Shown: piece after piece, positions 20,005-28,283 of the stretch
How the letters are laid out: the number at the start of each line of letters is the position of its first letter
Position numbering within the stretch: position 1 is the first letter of the stretch
From: Paenibacillus mucilaginosus 3016
Lineage (GTDB): Bacteria; Bacillota; Bacilli; Paenibacillales; NBRC-103111
Direction of reading: 5' to 3'
DNA length: 64,000 nucleotides
Assembly (NCBI RefSeq): GCF_000250655.1
Contig: NC_016935.1
Coordinates: 1,630,001 to 1,694,000, forward strand
The notes under the pieces: model-generated
Told to the model about the DNA's origin: nothing
Databases searched by the model: none
Seen by the model: the letters and a program-made list of their open reading frames with translations, nothing else
Made by a program: the position numbers and the translations under genes

Positions 20005-20863
20005 ACTGGTCAGTGTCAAAGACATGCCCAGGGAAGATTGGCTGGAGTACCGTAGGAAAGGCATTGGGGGCAGTGACGTGGCTCCGATCTGCGAGCTCTC
20101 GAAGTACAAATCGCCCATGGCTGTCTACTTGGATAAGATCGGCGAGCTGCCTCCGCTGGAGGATAACGACAAAATGAAAGCCGGTCGGATGCTCGAGCCG
20201 CTGATCGCCAAATGGTTCACCGAGGAGACCGGGATCCGCGTCATGCAACAGCATTCGATCTTCAAACACAGGGAGCACGACTTCATGCTGGCGAACATTG
20301 ACCGCTGGGTGATTGGTAAGAACGAGGGCCTCGAGATCAAGAACACCTCTGAATACAACCGTGACGAATGGGCAGGCGACAAGGTACCGGTGGAGTACAT
20401 GCTGCAGTGCAATCATTACATGGCTGTCACCGGTGCTGAACGCTGGTACGTTGCCGTTCTGATCGGCGGTTGGGACTTCCAGTGGCGCATTATCGAAAGG
20501 GATGAGGAGTTAATCCGGAACCTTATCGAAATCGAGTATAACTTCTGGCATAACCACGTATTAGCCAAGCAGCCGCCGGCATATGGACACCAGGATACAG
20601 GGCTCTTAAAGGATCGCTTTCCGGAATCTCGACCCGGGGCGAATATGGAGCTTGGCGAGGAACATTCGGAGCTCATTCGGCTGGTCTTTGACAGCAAGAA
20701 AGCACTTAAACGAGCCGAGGAAACACACGAGACAGCGAAGAACCGCATGAAGGCCGTTATGGGCGAGCATGAGACAGCTTGGTTCCAGGGCGAGCCGGTG
20801 TTCACGTGGAAGTCCAACAAGAAAGGTGTTCGAAGTTTCAAAATTGTTGGAGGTGATGAGTAA
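19991..20863 (+). CDS. YqaJ family viral exonuclease
   Basis: 290 aa lambda-exonuclease-like nuclease that resects double-strand ends so RecT can anneal. The fold signature is RRKGIGGSDVAPICELSKYK at the N-terminus, an Asp in FMLANIDRW, then LEIKNTS (catalytic E-x-K) and MLQCNHYMAVTGAERWYVAV. These are the PD-(D/E)xK nuclease elements of the YqaJ family. Directly followed by recT, the typical two-gene recombination system. Confidence 0.9.
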   Translation: MQALKLVSVKDMPREDWLEYRRKGIGGSDVAPICELSKYKSPMAVYLDKIGELPPLEDNDKMKAGRMLEPLIAKWFTEETGIRVMQQHSIFKHREHDFMLANIDRWVIGKNEGLEIKNTSEYNRDEWAGDKVPVEYMLQCNHYMAVTGAERWYVAVLIGGWDFQWRIIERDEELIRNLIEIEYNFWHNHVLAKQPPAYGHQDTGLLKDRFPESRPGANMELGEEHSELIRLVFDSKKALKRAEETHETAKNRMKAVMGEHETAWFQGEPVFTWKSNKKGVRSFKIVGGDE

Positions 20864-20865
20864 CC

Positions 20866-21765
20866 ATGGCAGCACCTGCTAAAGCAACAGATCAAAAGGA
20901 ACTCGGTAAGGCGCTGGCGAACAAGGCCGCAGCTAGTAACGGTCAAGGTAAAACCATAGCCCAGCTATTCGATGAAATGAAGCCTGCTATCGCTCAAGCG
21001 ATTCCCAAACACCTCACACCTGAGCGATTACTGCGTATCGCAACAACCTCGATCCGAACCAACCCCAAGCTGAAAGTCTGCACTCCTGAGTCCCTTCTTG
21101 GCGCCGTAATGCAATGCGCCCAGCTTGGTCTGGAGCCCTCCATTTTAGGTCATGCATACCTGGTACCCTACCGTAACAAGAAGAAGGATGCGGCCGGCAA
21201 GGACTTGGGCTGGGTCGACGAGGCGCAGTTCCAGATCGGCTATAAAGGATATATCGAGCTCGCACGACGGACGGGGCATGTCTCCAGCATCGTGGCGCAG
21301 GCTGTACATGAAAAAGACCTGTTTGAATATGAGTACGGCATCGATGAGAAGCTCCGTCATGTGCCGGCCGATGGAGACCGTGGCCCTGTGACCAAGTATT
21401 ATGCTTACGCCAAATTCAAGGATGGCGGCTATTCCTTCATGGTAATGAGCAAGCGAGACATCGAGCTGCATCGCGATAAATTCTCCAAAGCGAAGACTTA
21501 CGGCCCCTGGGTGGATCATTTTGATGAGATGGCAAAGAAGACGGTGCTCAAAGCTTTGATGAAGTACATGCCGATCTCAGTCGAGTTCCAGAAGGCCGTT
21601 TCGATGGATGAGACGACCAAACGAGAGGTCTCCGACGACATGTCCGAGGTGATCGATGTCACCGATTGGAGCGAGGCTCAGGTAGAAGAGGCAGGTGAAG
21701 AGCGTGACCCTGACACAGGCTTTCCTACCAACAGTCCACCCGAAGATGAGGTTACGTTTGAATGA
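20866..21765 (+). CDS. recT: RecT single-strand annealing protein
   Basis: 299 aa. It binds single-stranded DNA and anneals homologous strands during phage replication. Typical RecT stretches: LTPERLLRIATTSIRTNPKL, LLGAVMQCAQLGLEPSILGH, then QIGYKGYIELARRTG and KKTVLKALMKYMPIS. The acidic C-terminal tail is usual. ATG follows GGAGGTGATGAG, two bases after the exonuclease stop. Confidence 0.95.
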   Translation: MAAPAKATDQKELGKALANKAAASNGQGKTIAQLFDEMKPAIAQAIPKHLTPERLLRIATTSIRTNPKLKVCTPESLLGAVMQCAQLGLEPSILGHAYLVPYRNKKKDAAGKDLGWVDEAQFQIGYKGYIELARRTGHVSSIVAQAVHEKDLFEYEYGIDEKLRHVPADGDRGPVTKYYAYAKFKDGGYSFMVMSKRDIELHRDKFSKAKTYGPWVDHFDEMAKKTVLKALMKYMPISVEFQKAVSMDETTKREVSDDMSEVIDVTDWSEAQVEEAGEERDPDTGFPTNSPPEDEVTFE

Positions 21766-21956
21766 TGGAAATGCACCATACTCCGCTGACGAAATCGATG
21801 ATCAGCCAAGACCTATGGACTCTGGTGGAATCGGAGCCGGATCGGTTTAAGCAAGAGGTTAAATCATACTTCGCCCGTACATATCCTGGCTTCGTTGTCG
21901 TTCGGGCAAAGTACCCTCTGATCTATTTGCGAGATCAGCGCGTGAATAACGTTTAG
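21762..21956 (+). CDS. Hypothetical phage protein
   Basis: 64 aa, overlapping the recT stop by ATGA. It has FKQEVKSYFARTYPGFVVVR near the C-terminus. Not recognised; probably translated by coupling. Confidence 0.55.
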   Translation: MMEMHHTPLTKSMISQDLWTLVESEPDRFKQEVKSYFARTYPGFVVVRAKYPLIYLRDQRVNNV

Positions 21957-21968
21957 GAGGTGCGCCGG

Positions 21969-22967
21969 ATGGCGAATCCACAGACAGAAAACGGATATAT
22001 CCGCATAGCAAACGAGATCTGGGACGAAGTCATCCGGCGTGACTTCTCCAAACGGCAGAAAGACATCATGCACTTTATATGGCGGCTCTCATACGGCTGC
22101 CGCAAGAAAGCAGCATTCATCCCTAAACTGGTCCATTTTGAGCTTTGTGGCGTTGGTAAGAATCATATCAAAGATGAGCTCCTTTATCTCGAGTCATGCA
22201 AGGTGCTGTTTTGGGACCGGGAAGCCAAATTATTCGAAGTAAACAAGAACTACGACGAGTGGCAAGTCTCACCAGTTAAAGGGTGGGATGAGTTCCGATT
22301 CGAGGAATTAATCGCTCTGAACCTGAAAGAAAGTTCCCAAAATGGGAACGTAAAAGTTCCTGAAACAGGAACAAAAAAGTTCCCGAAACAGGAACTTTCC
22401 GAAGATGGCGAAAACGAAAAGTTCCCAAAAGAGGAACTACCGAGTTCCCAAAACAGGAACTTTTCCGGCGAAAAAGTTCCCAAAACAGGAACTGCGACAC
22501 CCGATGAGCCCAGTCCTGGCGCGGGATCTCAGCCCCGTAAAGACATTATTAAAGACAATAATAAAGACAGTAGTAGTACTACTAAGGTAATACAAATGAA
22601 CCAAGTTACAGGACATGGCCGCCACCAGGACTTTTCTTTCGGCCGAATCTACTCCATTTACGAAAAGCACTTTGCAGTGAATGGTACGGTCAGCGAGTTT
22701 GAAGTCCAGGACCTTGGATTCTTGTTTGATGACTATGGGGGAGAGTGGGTATACGAGGCAATGCGAGAGGCGGCGAGGTACAAGGTCTTCACGCTTGCTT
22801 ATCTTACCAAGGTCTTAAAGGGATTCAGAGCCCGCGGCAGTACGCAAAAAGAGGAGCCGTTGCAGGTTGTCGGAGGACAGCCGATTTACCAAGTAGCCGA
22901 AGATGATCCCATAACTCAGCAATTACGTGAGGTGTATCAGGCGTATGCTGCAAACGGAAGCTCTTGA
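21969..22967 (+). CDS. Phage replication initiator (O-like/DnaD-like)
   Basis: 332 aa, ATG at 21969 behind TAGGAGGTG. The N-terminal 90 residues match the phage replication protein O fold (GYIRIANEIWDEVIRRDFSK, then IMHFIWRLSYGCRKK), which binds the origin. The C-terminal third (about 225-310: FSFGRIYSIYEKHF, then LGFLFDDYGGEWVYEAMREA) is a DnaD-like helicase-loader domain. The linker, residues about 120-180, is encoded by six palindromic iterons and is Lys/Pro/Thr-rich. It precedes the DnaB helicase, its likely partner. Confidence 0.85.
   Translation: MANPQTENGYIRIANEIWDEVIRRDFSKRQKDIMHFIWRLSYGCRKKAAFIPKLVHFELCGVGKNHIKDELLYLESCKVLFWDREAKLFEVNKNYDEWQVSPVKGWDEFRFEELIALNLKESSQNGNVKVPETGTKKFPKQELSEDGENEKFPKEELPSSQNRNFSGEKVPKTGTATPDEPSPGAGSQPRKDIIKDNNKDSSSTTKVIQMNQVTGHGRHQDFSFGRIYSIYEKHFAVNGTVSEFEVQDLGFLFDDYGGEWVYEAMREAARYKVFTLAYLTKVLKGFRARGSTQKEEPLQVVGGQPIYQVAEDDPITQQLREVYQAYAANGSS
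22333..22492. repeat. Iteron array, candidate prophage replication origin
   Basis: Six near-identical 17-base palindromes of type GTTCCCAAAACAGGAAC at 22333, 22356, 22379, 22421, 22444 and 22476 (start positions). Three spacings are exactly 23 bases, others 42 and 32. They lie inside the initiator gene as in lambdoid phages, where O binds iterons in its own gene. Confidence 0.85.
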
Positions 22968-24222
22968 AATGGTCATCCTTGGATCGGTCTTTGAGGATCC
23001 AAGTCTCGCCCGGGAAGTTATGGCCACGGTGACGATAGACATGTTCCGGCAGCCCTGGAACCGCAACTTGTACCGGATGATGGCCTGGCTGGAGAAGAAC
23101 AACCACCCGGTGAATTACACGAACATTTCAACCTACTTCGCTAAGGACATGGGCAAGATCGGCGGGGTTGACTATCTGCTCAAGGTCATCGGGTCGGTCG
23201 TTTCCGTCAGCGAGATACGTGAAAACATGAAGCTGCTGGCCGAGCTCGATGCCCGCCGGAAGCTCTCTCAGCTGATTGAGCAAACCAGGGCACTCATCGA
23301 CGACCCGGCCGCCGGCAGGTTCGACGAAATTCTGGATACCTTTGAGCAGAAGGCGCTTGAAATTCGGCCCAAGGTGAGCCAGGAAAACAAATCGGGGGAC
23401 CGGATCCGGATGTGGTTTGAGAACCTGTTGCTCCGGAAGCAAAACCCGAGCCTGGCGTTCGGAGTTCTAACCGGCTGGGATCCGCTTGACCGTATGACCC
23501 TCGGATTTCAGCGGAGCAACCTGATTGTGATCGGAGCGAGAACGAGCATGGGAAAATCTGCTTTCGCAAACGAGATCAAGGTTCGGGCATCCTCCATGGG
23601 AAACAAGGTGGCAGATTTCAGTCTTGAAATGACGATCGAGCAAATCTATAACCGCATGGCCTCAACGATGTGCGGAATCCCCCTACAGGCTATACGGATC
23701 GGAAATCTGACAGACTTCCAGATTGGTCTGATTGCAGACAAGCTGGACGAGTTTGCTAAGATTCCAATCGACGACTCCAGAGGGGTGACAACGGAATACA
23801 TCACCTCGGAGATGCGTCGGATGAAGCGGCAAGAAGGGCTTGACCTTGTGGTTGTCGATTACCTGCAGGAGATCAACGAGACAGCCGAGCAGAACGATAA
23901 CGGTGGCTCTGCACTTCATAGGGTATGCCAGAAGCTAAGGGCGGCGGCCAAAGACTGCGACTGTGCAGTAATCGGACTCTCCCAGGTGAAACAGGATGTG
24001 GACAGCAGGGCAAACAAGCGGCCGATGGTTTCAGATCTATCTGGGAGCGCGGCGATCGCGGCTGTAGCAGATGACATTCTACTTTTGTACCGGGATGAGT
24101 ATTACAACCCGGAAACCTCGGACAAAGGCATTCTCGAGGTAAACGTGGCGAAACAGCGGAACGGCCCAACGGGCATCGTGAAGTTGAAATATGATAAGGA
24201 CACTCAAAAAATCACAGTGTGA
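22945..24222 (+). CDS. Replicative DNA helicase (DnaB-like)
   Basis: 425 aa. N-terminal DnaB domain (EALEMVILGSVFEDPSLARE, residues 5-100) and RecA-like C-terminal motor with Walker A IVIGARTSMGKSAF (about 200), Walker B LDLVVVDYLQEI (about 298) and VIGLSQVKQDVDSR. It unwinds DNA at the phage fork. The ATG at 22945 overlaps the initiator gene by 23 bases. Confidence 0.95.
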   Translation: MLQTEALEMVILGSVFEDPSLAREVMATVTIDMFRQPWNRNLYRMMAWLEKNNHPVNYTNISTYFAKDMGKIGGVDYLLKVIGSVVSVSEIRENMKLLAELDARRKLSQLIEQTRALIDDPAAGRFDEILDTFEQKALEIRPKVSQENKSGDRIRMWFENLLLRKQNPSLAFGVLTGWDPLDRMTLGFQRSNLIVIGARTSMGKSAFANEIKVRASSMGNKVADFSLEMTIEQIYNRMASTMCGIPLQAIRIGNLTDFQIGLIADKLDEFAKIPIDDSRGVTTEYITSEMRRMKRQEGLDLVVVDYLQEINETAEQNDNGGSALHRVCQKLRAAAKDCDCAVIGLSQVKQDVDSRANKRPMVSDLSGSAAIAAVADDILLLYRDEYYNPETSDKGILEVNVAKQRNGPTGIVKLKYDKDTQKITV

Positions 24223-24233
24223 GGTGAGCGGCC

Positions 24234-24425
24234 ATGAATCGCTGGCACGTTTACGAGTGGCTTAAACAGACATACATGGCAACTGGAACGGTTCCCACGA
24301 TGGGACAGGCTCAGCAGCGATTTTCAAGCCATGTAGATCCCGAGGAGCTGACGGAAGGAATCGACGAATTCCTCACGGCCATCCGGGAGTACCGAACAGA
24401 GGAGGCAGGTTCATGCGAAATGTAG
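24234..24425 (+). CDS. Hypothetical small phage protein
   Basis: 63 aa, mostly helical (WHVYEWLKQTYMATGTVPTM, then ELTEGIDEFLTAIREYR). Behind GAGGTGAG. Not recognised; overlaps the next small ORF. Confidence 0.55.
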   Translation: MNRWHVYEWLKQTYMATGTVPTMGQAQQRFSSHVDPEELTEGIDEFLTAIREYRTEEAGSCEM

Positions 24426-24574
24426 ATGATCCTCTTTTCCAGACAATCCACCGGTTTGTGATTTACAACGGCAAGGACCAGCTGGGTGGAGTGTACGTTT
24501 TATCGGAACGATTCATCTTTGCTCCGAAGAAAGCACGCCACGGCTTGCGCTGCGTGAAGGTGGTGGGATACTGA
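24413..24574 (+). CDS. Hypothetical small phage protein
   Basis: 53 aa beginning MRNVDDPLFQTIHRFVIYNG, ATG at 24413 behind GAGGAGGCAGG. Beta-rich and basic near the end (PKKARHGLRCVKVV). Overlaps its neighbours, which supports translation. Confidence 0.5.
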   Translation: MRNVDDPLFQTIHRFVIYNGKDQLGGVYVLSERFIFAPKKARHGLRCVKVVGY

Positions 24575-24759
24575 TGGATCCAATAGCCAGAGCAATCATT
24601 AAACGTGTAATCGATGATCTGGAGACGAAGGCAAGGGAGCTGCAGGTGCCTAACATTCCGGGAGCAGGGTCAGAGTACGTGGATGGGTTCAAGACAGGTA
24701 AGGCTGTTGGCTTATTCCAAGCGAGCATGGAGCTTGAGAAGGTGCTGGAGGATGCCTAG
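24574..24759 (+). CDS. Hypothetical phage protein
   Basis: 61 aa; helices IARAIIKRVIDDLETKAREL and VGLFQASMELEKVLEDA. Its ATG shares one base with the preceding TGA and its end overlaps the resolvase start. Not recognised. Confidence 0.55.
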   Translation: MDPIARAIIKRVIDDLETKARELQVPNIPGAGSEYVDGFKTGKAVGLFQASMELEKVLEDA

Positions 24760-25240
24760 GTACGTTGGGATAGATCCCAGCACCAAAACCGGGTTTATTG
24801 TTCTGGATGAGGATGGCGAGGTCTGGGAAGCACGAGAGCTCGAGGGGATGGGCGAGAATCCGGAAAGGATGCATGATCTGATCTGCCAGGTAGGCCAGCT
24901 GATACAGCCAGAGGACCGGGTTGCGATTGAGGGTTTCGGATTTGCCAGCCAACGTGGTTTCGAGCTGGGCGGCATCGGCTGGGCAATCCGGCTGAACCTC
25001 TTCGCAAGACAGATCGGATACACCGAGGTAGCTCCATCGCAGTTGAAGAAATTCACCGGCGCCGGCGGAACTGCCGCTAAAGAGGTGGTTGCAGTGGAGA
25101 CATACAAGCGCTGGGGCTTCCAGCACAAAAGCAACAACGTCACCGACGCTTATGTGCTCGCTCAAATTGTACGTGCTATACACGAGCCGGTGAAGCTGCT
25201 GAAGGTGCAGCAGGAAGTCATACAAAAACTGAGAGGATGA
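24752..25240 (+). CDS. RuvC-like Holliday junction resolvase
   Basis: 162 aa with an RNase H-like fold. Acidic residues expected for metal binding are visible in VGIDPSTKTGFIVLD (Asp near residue 6), VAIEGFGFASQRG (Glu near 60) and NNVTDAYVLAQI (Asp near 137). It would cut branched DNA before packaging. The ATG at 24752 is chosen because the preceding gene overlaps; codons before it in this frame belong to the neighbour. Confidence 0.85.
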   Translation: MPRYVGIDPSTKTGFIVLDEDGEVWEARELEGMGENPERMHDLICQVGQLIQPEDRVAIEGFGFASQRGFELGGIGWAIRLNLFARQIGYTEVAPSQLKKFTGAGGTAAKEVVAVETYKRWGFQHKSNNVTDAYVLAQIVRAIHEPVKLLKVQQEVIQKLRG

Positions 25241-25245
25241 TCTAA

Positions 25246-25911
25246 ATGGTCGCTGCTAAGGGAAAGGCGAATATCGGAGGGATTACTGTAGGTTCTAAGA
25301 ACGTGAAGATCGTTCTTGAGGTCAGCAAGCGTGATTTCTTCAAGAACGCGAAATTCTTCGAGAGTGACCCGGAAGAGGTAGACTTTGTTCTCGGTGACAT
25401 GCAGATGAGCATATCCGATTATCTTGAATCATCTGCTTCGTCAAAAGAACTACTGGCGTCGGTGGGCAATTCAGATGTTAAACAGTCGGTAAAAGATGAA
25501 GACCAGGTAGTACTCTTTGATCAACAACATCAACAGCAGGGTTCGCAGGAAGCTCAGGCGGCGCCAAATCCTGATCTTGAAGTGAGCTTTGAAGACGGAA
25601 ATATTCCTGCCGAGGGTGGACATGCTGCTGATGGCGGCGGTCACGCAGAGGGAAAAGACGAAGCTGAGGGTACAGATGAATCTGGATCGGAACCAAGCAA
25701 GGAAGAAGTCGAAGAACACATTCTGAAAGAGCAACCGCGATTCGATGATGTCGAGTTTGACCCATCACTCTATATCGAAAAGGTTGAGACGCAAAGTAGC
25801 TGGATGGATATAGCCTCGAAATATGGGCTTAGCTCCAACCAACTACAAAAGGCTTGGGGAAAGTATAAAAATAGGGTGGCAGAGAAACTGAAGCAGAAGG
25901 GGGCTGCTTAA
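25246..25911 (+). CDS. Hypothetical acidic phage protein
   Basis: 221 aa in three parts: a beta-rich N-terminal domain (ITVGSKNVKIVLEVSKRDFF, residues 10-60), a long Glu/Gly/His/Asp-rich low-complexity linker (about 95-155), and a C-terminal helical domain (SSWMDIASKYGLSSNQLQKA). The last part could be a helix-turn-helix. Not recognised. Confidence 0.6.
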   Translation: MVAAKGKANIGGITVGSKNVKIVLEVSKRDFFKNAKFFESDPEEVDFVLGDMQMSISDYLESSASSKELLASVGNSDVKQSVKDEDQVVLFDQQHQQQGSQEAQAAPNPDLEVSFEDGNIPAEGGHAADGGGHAEGKDEAEGTDESGSEPSKEEVEEHILKEQPRFDDVEFDPSLYIEKVETQSSWMDIASKYGLSSNQLQKAWGKYKNRVAEKLKQKGAA

Positions 25912-25995
25912 AAATGGCGAGCGTTTATCGTAACGTCAGTCACTGCAGATGAGATGGAGCGCATTAACAGTGTTATGATCTGCATCGCTTAAGGA

Positions 25996-26017
25996 GGAGG
26001 CAATTTGTGCCTCCCCT
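25996..26017. terminator. Hairpin between convergent genes
   Basis: GGAGGCA and TGCCTCC form a seven-base-pair stem in the gap between the acidic protein gene and the convergent membrane-protein gene. T-tract support is poor. Confidence 0.4.
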
Positions 26018-26018
26018 A

Positions 26019-26516
26019 CTATTCAAGTTGTATATGGAACAAATAGATTAGTGAAACGACAATAGGTATTGAGAGCCCGTAGGCTACCAAAGGTCGTTTA
26101 TGATGCAATCGAATCATTGGAAACATCATGATATCGAATAAGAGTGAATACCAAAGACTCCAACTGTGTTGGTACGAGATCCTGCCCATTCTGAGAAGAA
26201 ACCATTCACCAATTATGTAAATACCAATCCAAATCCCGTAGTGGAAGACTTTCTTACCAAGTGCTTTGGGATATCTTGAAAGAAATATGAGGACTGAAAG
26301 AGGCATAGTTACAATGGCATATACCACAACTGTGACAGTTTGGTTGTATAGGTAATCAGGGTGGAATTTCCACATTGTCTGGTCCTTTGTGAGGTACTCA
26401 TAAAGGTAGCTTCCGGCTGTGATATATAGCATGGAGGGATGGTACAGTTTCCAGTTTTTCCAATCACCCCAACGCCATGCAGCAAGGATAATTATAATGG
26501 CATAAGCCAAATGCAT
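26019..26516 (-). CDS. CBO0543-like integral membrane protein
   Basis: 165 aa, ATG at 26516 behind GGGAGAG. About five membrane helices. Features such as AAWRWGDWKNWKLYHPSMLY, then YEYLTKDQTMWKFHP and GEWFLLRMGRISYQHSWSLW match the CBO0543-like family I know from spore-forming Firmicutes; function unknown. AT-rich and on the strand opposite to phage genes, as expected of an independently acquired cargo gene. Confidence 0.7.
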   Translation of the reverse strand: MHLAYAIIIILAAWRWGDWKNWKLYHPSMLYITAGSYLYEYLTKDQTMWKFHPDYLYNQTVTVVVYAIVTMPLSVLIFLSRYPKALGKKVFHYGIWIGIYIIGEWFLLRMGRISYQHSWSLWYSLLFDIMMFPMIRLHHKRPLVAYGLSIPIVVSLIYLFHIQLE

Positions 26517-26559
26517 AAGCGATCTCTCCCTGCAAGATATATCCAATAAGGGGGTTCTC

Positions 26560-26958
26560 ATGACTAACAATCAGATTAAGGAGATACAGGAGGAATGCAG
26601 TCGATTATATCCCAGGGACTCACGCTGCAGCTAGATCAAGGTCTCAGACCTGAAGTTTCTGGTAGACACGATCCAAAGGCAGGCTGAGGAGATCAAGCGA
26701 CTTGCCGGTATCGAGCATGCGTTACAGGACTTCGGTCCCCGTGTACGTCAGTCAGCCCAGACGTATATGATTGGCTTGAGTCAGTTAGTGGGTACCAGGA
26801 GGAACCGGTTGATGATCAACCTTGCAAATAAAATCGGAGTTCTGCAGGACGAGAAGGAATTCATCGTTGTTATTCACGGGACGTTTTACGGTCCATTTAA
26901 AAACGAAGAGATCGGGCGAATCCAGGATCTGTTTGACGAGGAGGTGCTGAGAAAATGA
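26560..26958 (+). pseudogene. Phage gene interrupted by an in-frame amber codon
   Basis: One reading frame of 133 codons from ATG 26560 to TGA 26958 is split by TAG at 26632-26634 (codon 25). Before it: NNQIKEIQEECSRLYPRD; after it: IKVSDLKFLVDTIQRQAEEI, a coiled-coil region and the ending GPFKNEEIGRIQDLFDEEVL. Codon periodicity continues across the stop. The next ATG after it is at 26767. Not recognised. Confidence 0.6.
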
Positions 26959-27029
26959 ATCCCCGTAAGCTTCGCAGAAGATGCAGGCCACCGCTGAGCA
27001 TGAATTATGGAATGCCACCCGCGTACTAA
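26955..27029 (+). CDS. Possible 24-aa basic peptide
   Basis: NPRKLRRRCRPPLSMNYGMP in a frame coupled to the previous stop by ATGA. It is Arg-rich and could be real or chance. Confidence 0.25.
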   Translation: MNPRKLRRRCRPPLSMNYGMPPAY

Positions 27030-27050
27030 GGGACAAAAAGAGAACTCTTC

Positions 27051-27507
27051 CTAATTTGGTCTCCTGAGAAATTGTAAGTGCCACCTTAAATAAAGTAACC
27101 CCAGAGCATAAAAGGGAATCGAATACCACATTCTCCAACCCTTGTAGATAAGATATCCAAAGAGAACGGATATCCACTCAAATAAAAGAGAACAGCAGAC
27201 TACGAGTATAAGATAAAACAAGAAACTGTGAGTTTTTTTGGGGTTGAAAATTTAGTGCTAATATGCCTGCTGCGGGTGGGAGAGCAGCCTGAAGAATTAA
27301 ATCACTCAGGGTTATATCGGGATAAATGAAGTCATAGAGGTCTAGGATTAGGCCGAAGATTAAATCTGTATTTAGAGTAAGGCAAGCCATCACAAACCAA
27401 GTTGTATATATTTCTTTTCTGTTTAAACGCTTTGGCATCAAGAGTAGGGCCAAGATAAAAATTGCTAAGGAGATATAAGCAAATAAAGTTGCTTTATCCA
27501 GTGTCAT
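27051..27507 (-). pseudogene. CBO0543-like membrane protein gene with a frameshift
   Basis: The first 109 codons from ATG 27507 (behind GTAGGAG) give three or four membrane helices (LFAYISLAIFILALLLMPKR, then LILDLYDFIYPDITLSDL). The frame ends soon after a run of seven A (27233-27239 on the plus strand as T). Skipping one base of this run joins it to FLFYLILVVCCSLLFEWISV and KGWRMWYSIPFYALGLLYL, an almost ideal ending for this family, stopping at 27051. So the gene is one base out of frame, by mutation, sequencing error or slippage. Confidence 0.75.
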
Positions 27508-27632
27508 AGTTGCTCCTACTCCTTATGATGAAATACCCCATGAGTGGCCATAAAACAAGTCGGATGTACTGGTCTCATTTATCAATATGGTCAAAGCAGT
27601 ATTTATTCATACTTAATTCATGGAGGCCGAAG

Positions 27633-27815
27633 ATGCATATCATTTCATATTACAAACACCCCACAGGAAATTACGTCGCCAAATACAATAGCCAATCCAT
27701 CATGGTGCTGCAGACAGTATTTCGGAGGATCACGGGTGTAAGTCCAGCTTCAGTCAGCGGTTGGACTGAGGTAGAAAAGCAGGAATTGTCGCAGCTGGGA
27801 TTCATCGCGAATTAA
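27633..27815 (+). CDS. Hypothetical small phage protein
   Basis: 60 aa, ATG at 27633 directly behind TGGAGG. HIISYYKHPTGNYVAKYNSQ then TVFRRITGVSPASVSGWTEV. Not recognised. Followed by a GC-rich hairpin at 27821-27851. Confidence 0.55.
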   Translation: MHIISYYKHPTGNYVAKYNSQSIMVLQTVFRRITGVSPASVSGWTEVEKQELSQLGFIAN

Positions 27816-27820
27816 CAAAA

Positions 27821-27851
27821 GGCCCCGTCGATCTAGGGGGATCGGCGGGGC
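27821..27851. terminator. GC-rich hairpin
   Basis: GGCCCCGTCGATC and GATCGGCGGGGCT pair over about 12 bases with one G-U pair, loop TAGGGG. No T-run, so termination is uncertain; it separates early/middle from the late-regulator gene. Confidence 0.45.
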
Positions 27852-27905
27852 TATGAACGAGTAAATCGCACAACCACAGTATACCATACGGTGAGGGGTG
27901 CGGGG

Positions 27906-28283
27906 ATGTCGATATTGTTTAAGATGGAGGAATTGTTTCCCAAGGCGTCTAAAGCTGATATTATACGCACAAAAGCTTACCTCAGCCAATATAAAGAAAA
28001 GAAACGCCGGGTAGAAATGTTTGAACGTAATCCGCCTCAAACAGACGAATTGAAGGAGATCCAAACAAATCTGATTAAGTTCACCAGCCTCCTGGAAAGG
28101 GCAGTGGCTCAAATCATACACGACGATGTCCGTAAGGTGATCGAATACCGATTCCTAAAAGGAAATTCCCGAGCTGCCACAATCCTGCGCTTTGAGTCAT
28201 GGGAGTGCTGTGATAAAACCATCGACCGCAAAATCATTGAAGGGATCGAGTCTGTTGCAAACACGCTACTATATCTGGAGTGA
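27906..28283 (+). CDS. ArpU/sigma-like late transcription regulator
   Basis: 125 aa, ATG at 27906 behind GTGAGGGGTGCGGGG. N-terminal helices (ADIIRTKAYLSQYKEKKRRV) and a C-terminal sigma region 4-like HTH (VRKVIEYRFLKGNSRAATIL, then DKTIDRKIIEGIES) fit the family of ArpU/RinA-like proteins that switch on late genes in Firmicute phages. Its position just before packaging genes fits. Confidence 0.75.
   Translation: MSILFKMEELFPKASKADIIRTKAYLSQYKEKKRRVEMFERNPPQTDELKEIQTNLIKFTSLLERAVAQIIHDDVRKVIEYRFLKGNSRAATILRFESWECCDKTIDRKIIEGIESVANTLLYLE

Noticed and set aside
22333-22492. Could the repeats be a CRISPR array?
   Set aside because: Repeats are only 17 bases with 6-25-base gaps and lie within a conserved coding frame; no cas genes nearby.
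26785-27177. Independent 130-aa minus-strand ORF
   Set aside because: Its frame does not match the family ending; the better reading is a different frame that completes the frameshifted membrane protein.
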